NCBI RefSeq assembly: GCF_000716435.1
Contig: NZ_JNWO01000005.1
Location: 62,001 to 126,000 of the forward strand
Direction of reading: 5' to 3'
DNA from: Streptomyces xylophagus
Lineage (GTDB): Bacteria; Actinomycetota; Actinomycetes; Streptomycetales; Streptomycetaceae
DNA: 64,000 nt
Shown here: positions 31,877 to 39,192 of the stretch, piece after piece
Numbering within the stretch: the first letter of the stretch is position 1
How the letters are laid out: every line of letters begins with the position of its first letter
Position numbers and translations under genes: made by a program
Notes under the pieces: generated by a model
Databases searched by the model: none
What the model was told of the DNA's origin: nothing
The model's input: only the letters and a program-made list of their open reading frames with translations

Positions 31877-32731
31877 ATGGACTCCGTGAACGAGCCGATA
31901 CCCGTGACCCGGGACGTTGATCACGGGACTGCCAAGCTGATGCCCGATGTGGATCGGGATCGGGCCTGGCTGTTGACCGTTGATGGGGCGCCGCAGTCGT
32001 ACGTGGACCTGGATGAGCCGACGCATCTGGAGTTCGAGTACACGCGGCGGCTGGGGCATGTGCTGGACGTCGTCGCGGAACGGGGGCGGCCGTTGGACGT
32101 GCTGCACTTGGGTGGTGGGGCGTTCACGTTGCCCCGGTACGTGGCCGCGACCCGGCCTGGTTCGCGGCAGGACGTGGTCGAGGCCGACCGGGGGCTGCTG
32201 GAGTTGGTCACCGAGTATCTGCCGTTGCCGGACGGCGCCGGTGTCACCGTGCACGGTGCCGATGCCCGTGCCTGGCTGGAGGCGGCGCCGGACGGTTCGG
32301 CGGACGTGATCGTCGCCGATGTGTTCGGTGGTTCGCGGGTTCCTGCGCACCTCACCTCCGTGACGTATGCCCGCGAGGCCGAGCGGGTCCTGCGCGCCGA
32401 CGGCGTCTACCTCGCCAACCTCGCGGATGCCGCCCCCTTTGCCTTCCTGCGTGCCCAACTCGCCACGCTCGGCGCGGTGTTCGGGGAGCTGGTGCTGATC
32501 GCGGAACCAGGCGTACTGCGCGGACGGCGCTTCGGCAACGCGGTTCTCGTCGCCGCGCACCAACCGGTCGACACGGCGACCCTGACCCGCCTCGTGGCCT
32601 CGGACGTGTTTCCGGCGCGGCTTGAACACGGGTCCGCGCTGAGGGAGTTCATCGGGGGTGCGCGGCCGGTCCGGGACGAGGACGCGGTGCCGTCACCCGT
32701 GCCGCCGGACGGGGCGTTCGGGATCGGCTGA
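31877..32731 (+). CDS. Spermidine-synthase-like methyltransferase-fold protein
   Basis: The 284-residue protein has a beta-rich start (WLLTVDGAPQSYVDLDEPTHLEFEY) and a Rossmann domain with LDVLHLGGGAFTLPRYVAA, VEADRGLLEL and VIVADVFGGSRVP, which is the spermidine synthase/PMT-like fold in its actinobacterial form. The product is probably not spermidine, since key substrate acids are hard to place. ATG 31877 or GTG 31886 starts it; neither has a good ribosome site. The 3' end overlaps the convergent MFS gene by 39 bases. Confidence 0.8.
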   Translation: MDSVNEPIPVTRDVDHGTAKLMPDVDRDRAWLLTVDGAPQSYVDLDEPTHLEFEYTRRLGHVLDVVAERGRPLDVLHLGGGAFTLPRYVAATRPGSRQDVVEADRGLLELVTEYLPLPDGAGVTVHGADARAWLEAAPDGSADVIVADVFGGSRVPAHLTSVTYAREAERVLRADGVYLANLADAAPFAFLRAQLATLGAVFGELVLIAEPGVLRGRRFGNAVLVAAHQPVDTATLTRLVASDVFPARLEHGSALREFIGGARPVRDEDAVPSPVPPDGAFGIG

Positions 32732-34000
32732 GTCGTCGGAGACGGCCCGTGTCTCCTGCGGTGTCACCTTCGTACGGCGCCGCAGGTTCCGGACCTCCGG
32801 CACGCACAGCACCGCTCCCGTGACCAACGTGACCAGCGCCGCGCACCCCCACAGGGCCGCCGTACGCCCGAAGGCCGACTCCGCGGGGCCCGCTGCCGCC
32901 GCGGCGATCGGCATCAGCGCGATCGAGCCGAACCAGTCGTAGGCCGAGATCCTGGAGAGTTTCTCCTCGGGGATCTCCTGGTGGAGTGCGGTCATCCACG
33001 AGACACCGAACACCTCGACCGTCGCCCCGGCGACGAACATCACCGCGAACAGGACTCCCACCGGCACCGGTATCGCGAGCGCGGCGGAGGGGAGGGCCAG
33101 GGGAAAGATGCAGAGCATGCCCGCGAGGAGCAGTCTGCGGGGTTTCCAGCGGGTCATCAGGAGGGCGCCGGCGACCGTGCCCGCGCCGAACGCGGCCAGG
33201 GCCAGGCCCCATGGACCGGCGCCGCCGAGGCTGTCGCGGGCGACGAGTGGGCCGTAGACCGCGTCGGCCGCGCCGACCACCGCGTTGGCGATGGAGAACG
33301 CCACGACGATGGACCACAGCCAGGGGCGGCCGATGAACTCCCGCCAGCCGTCCCGGAGATCGGCGAGCATCCCGCCGCCCGGTGCGCGCGGCGGGATGTG
33401 ACTCACGTTGAGGAAGGTGCGGAGTCCTCCTGCTACGGCGAACGCCGCCGCGTCCACTGCGAGCACCCAACCCGGGCCGACCGCCGCGACCAGCGCGCCG
33501 CCGAGGGCCGCGCCGCCCAGGGACGCGCCCTGCATCGCCATGCGGAACACGGCGAACGCGCGGCCCGCCTGTTCGCCGCTCACCGTGGACATCAGCATGC
33601 CCTCGGCCGCCGGGCCGAAGAACGCCTGCCCGGTACCACCGAGCGCGGTCAGCAGCATCATCTGCCAGATGCGGGGCTCGCCGGTGAGGACGAGTACCGC
33701 GAAGGCCGCCTGGGAGGCGCAGCTGAGGGCATTCGCCGCGACCATGACGTGGTGCCGGGGGACCCGGTCCGAGATTGCGCCGCCTATCAGCAGGAACAAC
33801 ACCAGCGGCAGCGTGCGCGAGGCGGCCACCAGGCCCACGTCACCGCTGTCGCCGCCCGCGTCCAGCACGGCGAACGCGGCGGCGATCAGCGCGCCGTTCC
33901 CGCCGAGGCCGGTCGCCACCGCGGCGGCGGTCAACAGGGTGTAGTTGCGGCCCGCCCAGTCGGGTCGGCGCGGTCGGCGGGGAGAGGCGGTGGCGGTCAC
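32693..34000 (-). CDS. MFS transporter
   Basis: The 435-residue protein has twelve predicted helices in two halves, with the MFS_3-like motif GGAISDRVPRHHVMV between helices 2 and 3 and the central basic loop around LRDGWREFIGRPW. It resembles drug or macrolide-type exporters of the enterobactin exporter-like MFS_3 group; the substrate is unknown. GTG 34000 is chosen as start because residues before it are unlike the family, although TTG 34036 is in frame. It overlaps the spermidine-synthase-like gene at its end. Confidence 0.85.
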   Translation of the reverse strand: MTATASPRRPRRPDWAGRNYTLLTAAAVATGLGGNGALIAAAFAVLDAGGDSGDVGLVAASRTLPLVLFLLIGGAISDRVPRHHVMVAANALSCASQAAFAVLVLTGEPRIWQMMLLTALGGTGQAFFGPAAEGMLMSTVSGEQAGRAFAVFRMAMQGASLGGAALGGALVAAVGPGWVLAVDAAAFAVAGGLRTFLNVSHIPPRAPGGGMLADLRDGWREFIGRPWLWSIVVAFSIANAVVGAADAVYGPLVARDSLGGAGPWGLALAAFGAGTVAGALLMTRWKPRRLLLAGMLCIFPLALPSAALAIPVPVGVLFAVMFVAGATVEVFGVSWMTALHQEIPEEKLSRISAYDWFGSIALMPIAAAAAGPAESAFGRTAALWGCAALVTLVTGAVLCVPEVRNLRRRTKVTPQETRAVSDDSADPERPVRRHG

Positions 34001-34089
34001 CGGGCGACTATCGCCGCAGGTGCCACGCCCTGCCAAACAGATTGCCGCCAGAATCCAGCCAAACGGTCAACCGCTCGACGAGCGGAGGG

Positions 34090-35106
34090 TCAGCTCGTGG
34101 CACCCGTCGGGTCGCCGTGCAGTCGTACGGTGCTGAGGATCTTCTGGATCGTCGCGTCGGGGATCTCCTCGCTGACGCCCTTCGCGCCGTAGAGGGTCCA
34201 GGAGACGTAGTCGGACGCCGAGTTCTTGAAGGCGAACGTGGTCGCCTTGCCGTCGGAGGAGCACTTGCCGGACTTCGGGACGCCGGACGTGTACGAGGTG
34301 GCGACGCTGCCCGTGACACCCGACTTCGTCGTGTACGGCTTCGCCGTGCCGATCTTCAGGTACTTCTTGGACGAGTCCTTCTGGTCCGTGTACCCGCCGA
34401 ACGCGAACGCCGCCGCGTCGCCGCGGGCCGTGCTCGCGGTGTCCTTCGCGCCGTCCTCGCCCTTGGTGCCGCTCGACGCCAGCGACGAGGTCTCCTTGGT
34501 GCCGTCCTTGTTGTCGTCGGACTCGCACCAGTTCTGCTTCAGGTAGGCGGGCGCGGAGAAGCCGATGTACGGGGAGCCGTCGCCCTTCACCTCGTCCTCG
34601 AAGAAGGTGAACGTGCCCGGCTTGCCGACCTCCCAGTCGGCGGGGACGTCGAAGGCGGTGCCGTACTTCTGGTTGACGACGACCTTCCAGCCCGCGATCG
34701 TCGGCTGCTCGGTCTCGTCGCCGCGCGGGTTGTCGTCCGAACCCGAGGAAGAGGCACTCGGGTCCGCGGACGCCGACGGAGACTGGCTCGACGTGTCCTT
34801 GCCGCCGTCCGCCTTGTCGTCCTTGTTGCCGCCCAGGACCAGGTAGCCGGTCACACCCGCCGCCACGACGACGGCAGTCGCGGCGACGATCGCGACCAGC
34901 TTCGTCCGGTTTCCGCCGCCCCCGCCCTGTGGCGGCTGCGGACCGCCCGCGGGAGCCGGAGCACCCCACTGCGGTTGCTGCCCATAGGGGTTGGGCTGCT
35001 GGTAGCCGGGCTGCTGATACGGATTCGGCTGTTGGTACCCCGGCTGCTGGTACGGGTTGTTCTGCGGGTTCTGCTCGCCCCCGGGCGGCTGCTGTCCTGG
35101 CCACAT
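34090..35106 (-). CDS. Membrane-anchored surface protein with Pro/Gln/Tyr repeat N-terminus
   Basis: The 338-residue protein begins with a cytoplasmic, Pro/Gln/Tyr-rich repeat (NPYQQPGYQQP twice), then one transmembrane helix at residues ~68-90 (LVAIVAATAVVVAAGVTGYL), a Ser/Asp-rich linker and an extracellular domain of about 210 residues with two or three cysteines (QNWCESDD, SGKCSSDG). The outer domain resembles conserved streptomycete proteins without known function. ATG 35106 lies 8 bases after a TAGGGT hexamer with no Shine-Dalgarno sequence, so the transcript may be leaderless. Confidence 0.7.
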   Translation of the reverse strand: MWPGQQPPGGEQNPQNNPYQQPGYQQPNPYQQPGYQQPNPYGQQPQWGAPAPAGGPQPPQGGGGGNRTKLVAIVAATAVVVAAGVTGYLVLGGNKDDKADGGKDTSSQSPSASADPSASSSGSDDNPRGDETEQPTIAGWKVVVNQKYGTAFDVPADWEVGKPGTFTFFEDEVKGDGSPYIGFSAPAYLKQNWCESDDNKDGTKETSSLASSGTKGEDGAKDTASTARGDAAAFAFGGYTDQKDSSKKYLKIGTAKPYTTKSGVTGSVATSYTSGVPKSGKCSSDGKATTFAFKNSASDYVSWTLYGAKGVSEEIPDATIQKILSTVRLHGDPTGATS

Positions 35107-35242
35107 GGGCAGTAACCCTAGTGCCGCGCGGGACACGGTGGGGTCACCGCCCCTTGACAGGGTCGTACCAACTCGGACCGGACGGCGTTTGCCGGCGCAC
35201 AGGTCTGGCCCGCATTGGCTACCCATGGGTAACATGCTGCTC

Positions 35243-35695
35243 ATGAGCGCAGATCAGATGTCGATAGGCGAGTTGCTGGCCGCCACGGTGCCGATGGTTC
35301 GCACCCTGAACCTGGAGTACCTGGAGACCAGTCCGGAGCGGGCCGTGCTGTCCCTGCCGGACCAGAGCGAGTACCGCAACCACGTCGGCGGACCGCACGC
35401 CGGTGCCATGTTCACCCTCGGCGAGTCCGCCAGCGGTGCGATCGTCCTCGCCGCCTTCGGTGACCAGCTCTCGCGGGCCGTGCCGCTCCCGGTCAACGCC
35501 GAGATCGCGTTCAAGAAGATCGCCCTCGGACCGGTGAAGGCCACCGCGACCCTCGGCCGCCCCGCCGCCGACGTCGTCGCCGAACTCGACGCGGGTGAGC
35601 GCCCCGAGTTCCCGGTCACCGTCGCCATCCAGCGCGAGGACGGCGCCGTGACGGGTGAGATGACGGTCACCTGGACGCTCCGGCCGAACGGCTGA
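35243..35695 (+). CDS. Hotdog-fold thioesterase (DUF4442/PaaI-like)
   Basis: The 150-residue protein shows the hotdog pattern with NHVGGPHAGAMFTLGESASG (central helix) and PLPVNAEIAFKKIALGPV. DUF4442 members are acyl-CoA thioesterases; the substrate is unknown. ATG 35243 lies 8 bases downstream of TAACAT (35230-35235), a good -10 hexamer, with no Shine-Dalgarno sequence, so a leaderless transcript is likely. A palindrome TACCCATGGGTA (35220-35231) overlaps this promoter. Confidence 0.82.
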   Translation: MSADQMSIGELLAATVPMVRTLNLEYLETSPERAVLSLPDQSEYRNHVGGPHAGAMFTLGESASGAIVLAAFGDQLSRAVPLPVNAEIAFKKIALGPVKATATLGRPAADVVAELDAGERPEFPVTVAIQREDGAVTGEMTVTWTLRPNG

Positions 35696-35717
35696 CCATC
35701 ACAGAGCTGATGCAACA

Positions 35718-35753
35718 AGGGCCCGGTCGTCGCCTACGGCGTGACCGGGCCCT
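35718..35753. terminator. Bidirectional terminator between the thioesterase and galU genes
   Basis: AGGGCCCGGTC (35718-35728) and GACCGGGCCCT (35743-35753) form a perfect 11-bp stem with a 14-base loop, placed 23 bases after the thioesterase stop and 15 bases after the galU stop on the other strand. Confidence 0.85.
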
Positions 35754-35767
35754 CGTGCGTGGGGAGT

Positions 35768-36742
35768 TCAGGCCGCGATCCGCGAACCGCTCTCGCTGTC
35801 GCCGGTCCCGCCGTTCTCCAGCCCTGCCACGAACTCCTTGAGCCACGCGACGAATTCGGGCCCCAGGTCGTCGCGATCGCAGGCCAGCCGGACCACCGTG
35901 CGCAGATAGTCGGCCTTGTCGCCGGTGTCGTAGCGCAGGCCCTTGAAGACGACTCCGTGGACCGTGCCGGCGGCTGCCAACTCCTGGAGGGCGTCGGTCA
36001 GTTGGATCTCGCCGCCGCGGCCGGGCGGGGTGCGCTCCAGGGTGGCGAAGATCGCGGGGTCCAGGACGTAGCGGCCGATGACGGCGTAGCGGCTCGGCGC
36101 GTCCTCGCGGGACGGCTTCTCGACCAGGCCGGTGACGCGCACGACACCGTCCTCGCCGGTCGGCTCGACGGCCGCGCAGCCGTACAAGTGGACCTGTTCC
36201 GCGGGGACTTCCATGAGGGCGACCACGCTGCCCGCGTACCGTTCGCGGACCTCGAGCATCTGACTGAGCAGGGTCTCGCGAGGGTCGATCAGGTCGTCGC
36301 CGAGGAGGACGGCGAAGGGCTGGTCGCCGACGTGGTGGCGGGCGCAGAGCACCGCGTGCCCGAGGCCGAGCGGGTCGCCCTGGCGGATGTGGTGGATGTC
36401 GGCGAGGCGCGCGGGATCGCGTACGGCGTCCAGGCGCACGGTGTCGCCCTTGGCGGCCAGGGCCTGTTCCAGTTCGAAGGCGTGGTCGAAGTGGTCCTCG
36501 ATGGCCCGCTTGTGCCGGCCGGTGACCATCAGGATGTCGTCGAGTCCGGCCGCCGCGGCCTCCTCGACGACGTACTGGATCGCGGGCTTGTCGACGACCG
36601 GGAGCATCTCCTTCGGCGTCGCCTTCGTCGCGGGCAGGAACCGCGTGCCGAGCCCGGCGGCCGGCACGACCGCCTTGCGGACCGTGGGGACGGGGGCGGA
36701 TGCGGGGGTGGCTGAAGAGTGGGGGGCGATCATGCGGTTCAT
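35768..36742 (-). CDS. galU: UTP-glucose-1-phosphate uridylyltransferase
   Basis: The 324-residue enzyme has the nucleotidyltransferase start KAVVPAAGLGTRFLPATKATPKEMLP, the GDDLID metal-binding region and the VEKP motif, all specific for GalU. It makes UDP-glucose for cell envelope and trehalose or glycan synthesis. ATG 36742 (or ATG 36733) is the start, since the conserved part begins at residue 22. The C-terminus includes a short Gly/Ser tail. Transcription ends at the 35718-35753 hairpin. Confidence 0.95.
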   Translation of the reverse strand: MNRMIAPHSSATPASAPVPTVRKAVVPAAGLGTRFLPATKATPKEMLPVVDKPAIQYVVEEAAAAGLDDILMVTGRHKRAIEDHFDHAFELEQALAAKGDTVRLDAVRDPARLADIHHIRQGDPLGLGHAVLCARHHVGDQPFAVLLGDDLIDPRETLLSQMLEVRERYAGSVVALMEVPAEQVHLYGCAAVEPTGEDGVVRVTGLVEKPSREDAPSRYAVIGRYVLDPAIFATLERTPPGRGGEIQLTDALQELAAAGTVHGVVFKGLRYDTGDKADYLRTVVRLACDRDDLGPEFVAWLKEFVAGLENGGTGDSESGSRIAA

Positions 36743-37075
36743 GGTGGCCCACGGCGATGAGAGCGCCCCGAGAGAAACTTCGGAGTTCCCTGTGCACCTC
36801 CCTTAGTTCGCGGGGGAGTTGGAGATTGTGTGGAGACGCCTGTGGATACCGCGGGTAACCAATCTGAATTCCCCACGTTTTGAACATCGGTCACTCGAAC
36901 TCCTTGTTTCCTGTCAGAGGCTTGTGCGAGTGTGAGCCACCTCATGAGGGCCAGTCGTGAGAAGGCAATGGTCAGGGTCGTTTCTGACACCTCATAGGTA
37001 TGCACCAATCAAGCACCTGCTTTCCGATGGTCGGGCATTCGTATGCCGTCCTGCGGCTTGGAAGGAAAAGGTTCC
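36743..37075. other. Divergent promoter region galU / lectin gene
   Basis: This 333-base gap separates divergent genes. The minus-strand frame of 89 codons here looks like GC-driven chance. GGAAGGAAAAGG at 37060-37071 serves the plus-strand GTG. AT-richer stretches (36840-36920 and 36985-37020, with CATAGGTATG) probably hold the promoters, but I can support no exact -35/-10 pair and see no palindrome. Confidence 0.4.
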
Positions 37076-38926
37076 GTGCAATCCCCCTACCCCCCACGCC
37101 CTCCGTTCGCGCCCCGCCCCGGGGCGAGTCCGGGGGAGTCCGACCGCAATCTCGTGGCGCAACTCGGCGATAAGGCCGCCGGCACCCGTGCCGTCGCCAC
37201 GCTGCTCGCCCGCCATTGGCAGGCGACAAGTGAATATGCCTCCATCTGTCTCGCCTCCGCCGAGAGTTCGGCGTCCATGGTGGCGACCGCCGCCTTCCAC
37301 CAGGTGCTTGCGGGCCGCGCGACCGGCGGCGCCCTGCGCCCCCAACTCCTTGTAGCGGTAAGGGAGATGGTGAAGAAGTGGGCGGCGGAGGAGCGAATTG
37401 CCGCGCTGCTGCCGGAACTTCGTAAACCCACCGGCGCCCGTGGTCTGCGCGCGGCACGACCCGGCACCTCCGAAAGGCGACTGCTCGCGGAACGCGCTTT
37501 CGGCGCGCTGTCGGGCGCCTCCCAATGCCTGCTGTGGCACACCGAGGCCGAGGCCGAACCCATATCCGTACCGGCCGGTCTGCTGGGCGTCGACGAAGCC
37601 ACCGCGACGGCCGCGCTGGACCAGGCGCGTGAACAATTCAGGGCAGGCTGCGTTCGCGCCCACCGGGAACTCGCACCGACCCCGGAATGCCGCCACTACA
37701 ACCGACTCCTCGACGTCCCGATCCGCCGCGGCGGCAGTCTGTTGCCTGATGTGCAACGGCATCTCCTGACATGCCGCTACTGCCGATTCGCGGCGGAACA
37801 GCTGAGCCATTTCGACGGCGGCCTCGAAGTGCTGCTCGCCGAGACCGTCCTCGGCTGGGGCGCCCGCCGCTACCTCGACTCACGGCCCGGCCGCGCGACC
37901 CGCGAGACCTCCGCGCGCGCCGCCCGCCATCCGGTGGGCCGCCACCGGCCCGTGCCGGACGGCCGCCTCGCCTTTCCGCGCAGGCACCCCAGGGCCGCGA
38001 TGGTGGGCGTGGGTCTGACCTCGCTCGCCCTGCTCGCCACCGTGCTCGCCACCAAGGGCTGGACCGAGGGGGACAACCCGCCCGATCCGCAGGTCACTTG
38101 GGGTGCGCCCAGCGGCAGTTCGACCCGCCCGAGCCCTGTCGCCGCACCCTCGTCCGACGGTTCCGCGTCGGCCGCCTCCTCCGTCGGGGGAATCGTCCAG
38201 CAGGGCGTCCTGCGCAGCCTCGACTCGGGACTGTGCGTCGACATCCCGGACGGCCGGCTGGAGACCGGCGCCACCGTCGCCATGGCGGCGTGCTCGTCCG
38301 CCGGGTCCCAGCAGTGGTCGTACGACCAGGACGGTCTGCTGCGCAGCCTCGCCGATCCCGGACTCTGCCTGGGCTCCGACACCACCGCGGGCACGGTCAC
38401 CCTGGCCGGCTGCCTGGTGCACGCGGGCGAGGTGCACTACGACCTGACCGTGCGCGGCGAACTCCTGCTCCGCTGGAGCCAGGGGCTGGCCGTCGCCCCC
38501 GTGAGCGGGAAGGCGGGGGCGCGGGTCGTGGTGACGGACCGGGACGGCTCCGCCGGGCAGCGGTGGGCGCTGGAATCCGACGCCGACGCGCGGGTGAAGC
38601 AGGGCGCACCGGACGGAAAGGGAGAGACGGAAGGGAAGGGCGCGCCGCCGGGGAGCGGCGCACCGAACGCACCGGAGCCGCCCGAGGGCGCACCCCAGGG
38701 AGACCCACCCCCGCCTCCCTCGAACCTGCCGCAACAGCAGCAGAACGACCCGCAGTACGCACCCCGCGCCGCCCAGGTCGCCTGCTGCGGCGACCCCGCG
38801 CCGGAACCCGAGCCCTCGGGCACCGGTACCGGCACCGGTACGGCCGTCGCCGCCGTGCAGCCACTGGTGACGGTCGTGACGGACGTCGTGGATACCGTCA
38901 CCGGTCTGCTCCCGGCACTGCACTGA
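37076..38926 (+). CDS. Zinc-finger / transmembrane / ricin-B lectin fusion protein
   Basis: The 616-residue protein has a cytoplasmic N-terminal ~300 residues, helical and in part sigma-factor-like, with an anti-sigma-type zinc motif HLLTCRYCRFA at ~229-240, then one transmembrane helix (~307-330), and outside a ricin-type beta-trefoil (~370-505) with two Q-x-W repeats (QQW, QRW) and paired cysteines. A Pro/Gln-rich stalk and a hydrophobic C-terminus (VVDTVTGLLPAL) follow. It could be a carbohydrate sensor that controls a sigma factor. GTG 37076 follows GGAAGGAAAAGG. No sigma gene is adjacent. Confidence 0.75.
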   Translation: MQSPYPPRPPFAPRPGASPGESDRNLVAQLGDKAAGTRAVATLLARHWQATSEYASICLASAESSASMVATAAFHQVLAGRATGGALRPQLLVAVREMVKKWAAEERIAALLPELRKPTGARGLRAARPGTSERRLLAERAFGALSGASQCLLWHTEAEAEPISVPAGLLGVDEATATAALDQAREQFRAGCVRAHRELAPTPECRHYNRLLDVPIRRGGSLLPDVQRHLLTCRYCRFAAEQLSHFDGGLEVLLAETVLGWGARRYLDSRPGRATRETSARAARHPVGRHRPVPDGRLAFPRRHPRAAMVGVGLTSLALLATVLATKGWTEGDNPPDPQVTWGAPSGSSTRPSPVAAPSSDGSASAASSVGGIVQQGVLRSLDSGLCVDIPDGRLETGATVAMAACSSAGSQQWSYDQDGLLRSLADPGLCLGSDTTAGTVTLAGCLVHAGEVHYDLTVRGELLLRWSQGLAVAPVSGKAGARVVVTDRDGSAGQRWALESDADARVKQGAPDGKGETEGKGAPPGSGAPNAPEPPEGAPQGDPPPPPSNLPQQQQNDPQYAPRAAQVACCGDPAPEPEPSGTGTGTGTAVAAVQPLVTVVTDVVDTVTGLLPALH

Positions 38927-38928
38927 TC

Positions 38929-38957
38929 GTGGGGCCGCCCCATCGGGGTGGCCCCAC
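38929..38957. terminator. Hairpin after the lectin gene
   Basis: GTGGGGCC (38929-38936) and GGCCCCAC (38950-38957) form a perfect 8-bp stem, extended inwards by GCCCC/GGGGT, directly after the stop at 38926. CCTTTCCC follows, a weak T-tract. Confidence 0.75.
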
Positions 38958-39022
38958 GCCTTTCCCATCACCTTCCCACCCTTCGGTTCTTGTCGACTCG
39001 CGGCCGATTCCTGTTCGGATCG

Positions 39023-39051
39023 TTGACACGAGTCAGCGGCGGTCATAGTTT
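39023..39051 (+). promoter_or_regulatory. Promoter-like TTGACA - 17 nt - TAGTTT upstream of the GH3 gene
   Basis: TTGACA (39023-39028) and TAGTTT (39046-39051) are 17 bases apart, with the GH3 start 140 bases further on. Downstream, ACGCA-TAG-TGCGT (39097-39109) is a 13-bp inverted repeat that could bind a repressor in the leader. The rest of 38958-39192 shows nothing else clear. Confidence 0.5.
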
Positions 39052-39192
39052 TCCCGCCGCGCGATCGGTTCCTAACGGATCGTCAAGTCGGGCCTGACGC
39101 ATAGTGCGTTCAGATTCCGAACACGGTCCGGGGCACCGAGGCGCACCTGCGGTCCACGACGTCGTGCCCGCACACCGAAGGAGTGACGGCTC

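Noticed and set aside
36840..36910. Possible DnaA boxes or origin-like region
   Set aside because: TGTGGATA occurs once, and there is no cluster of boxes and no dnaA or dnaN nearby.
36739..37008. 89-codon minus-strand frame upstream of galU
   Set aside because: No ribosome site, no domain, and it overlaps the promoter region of galU.
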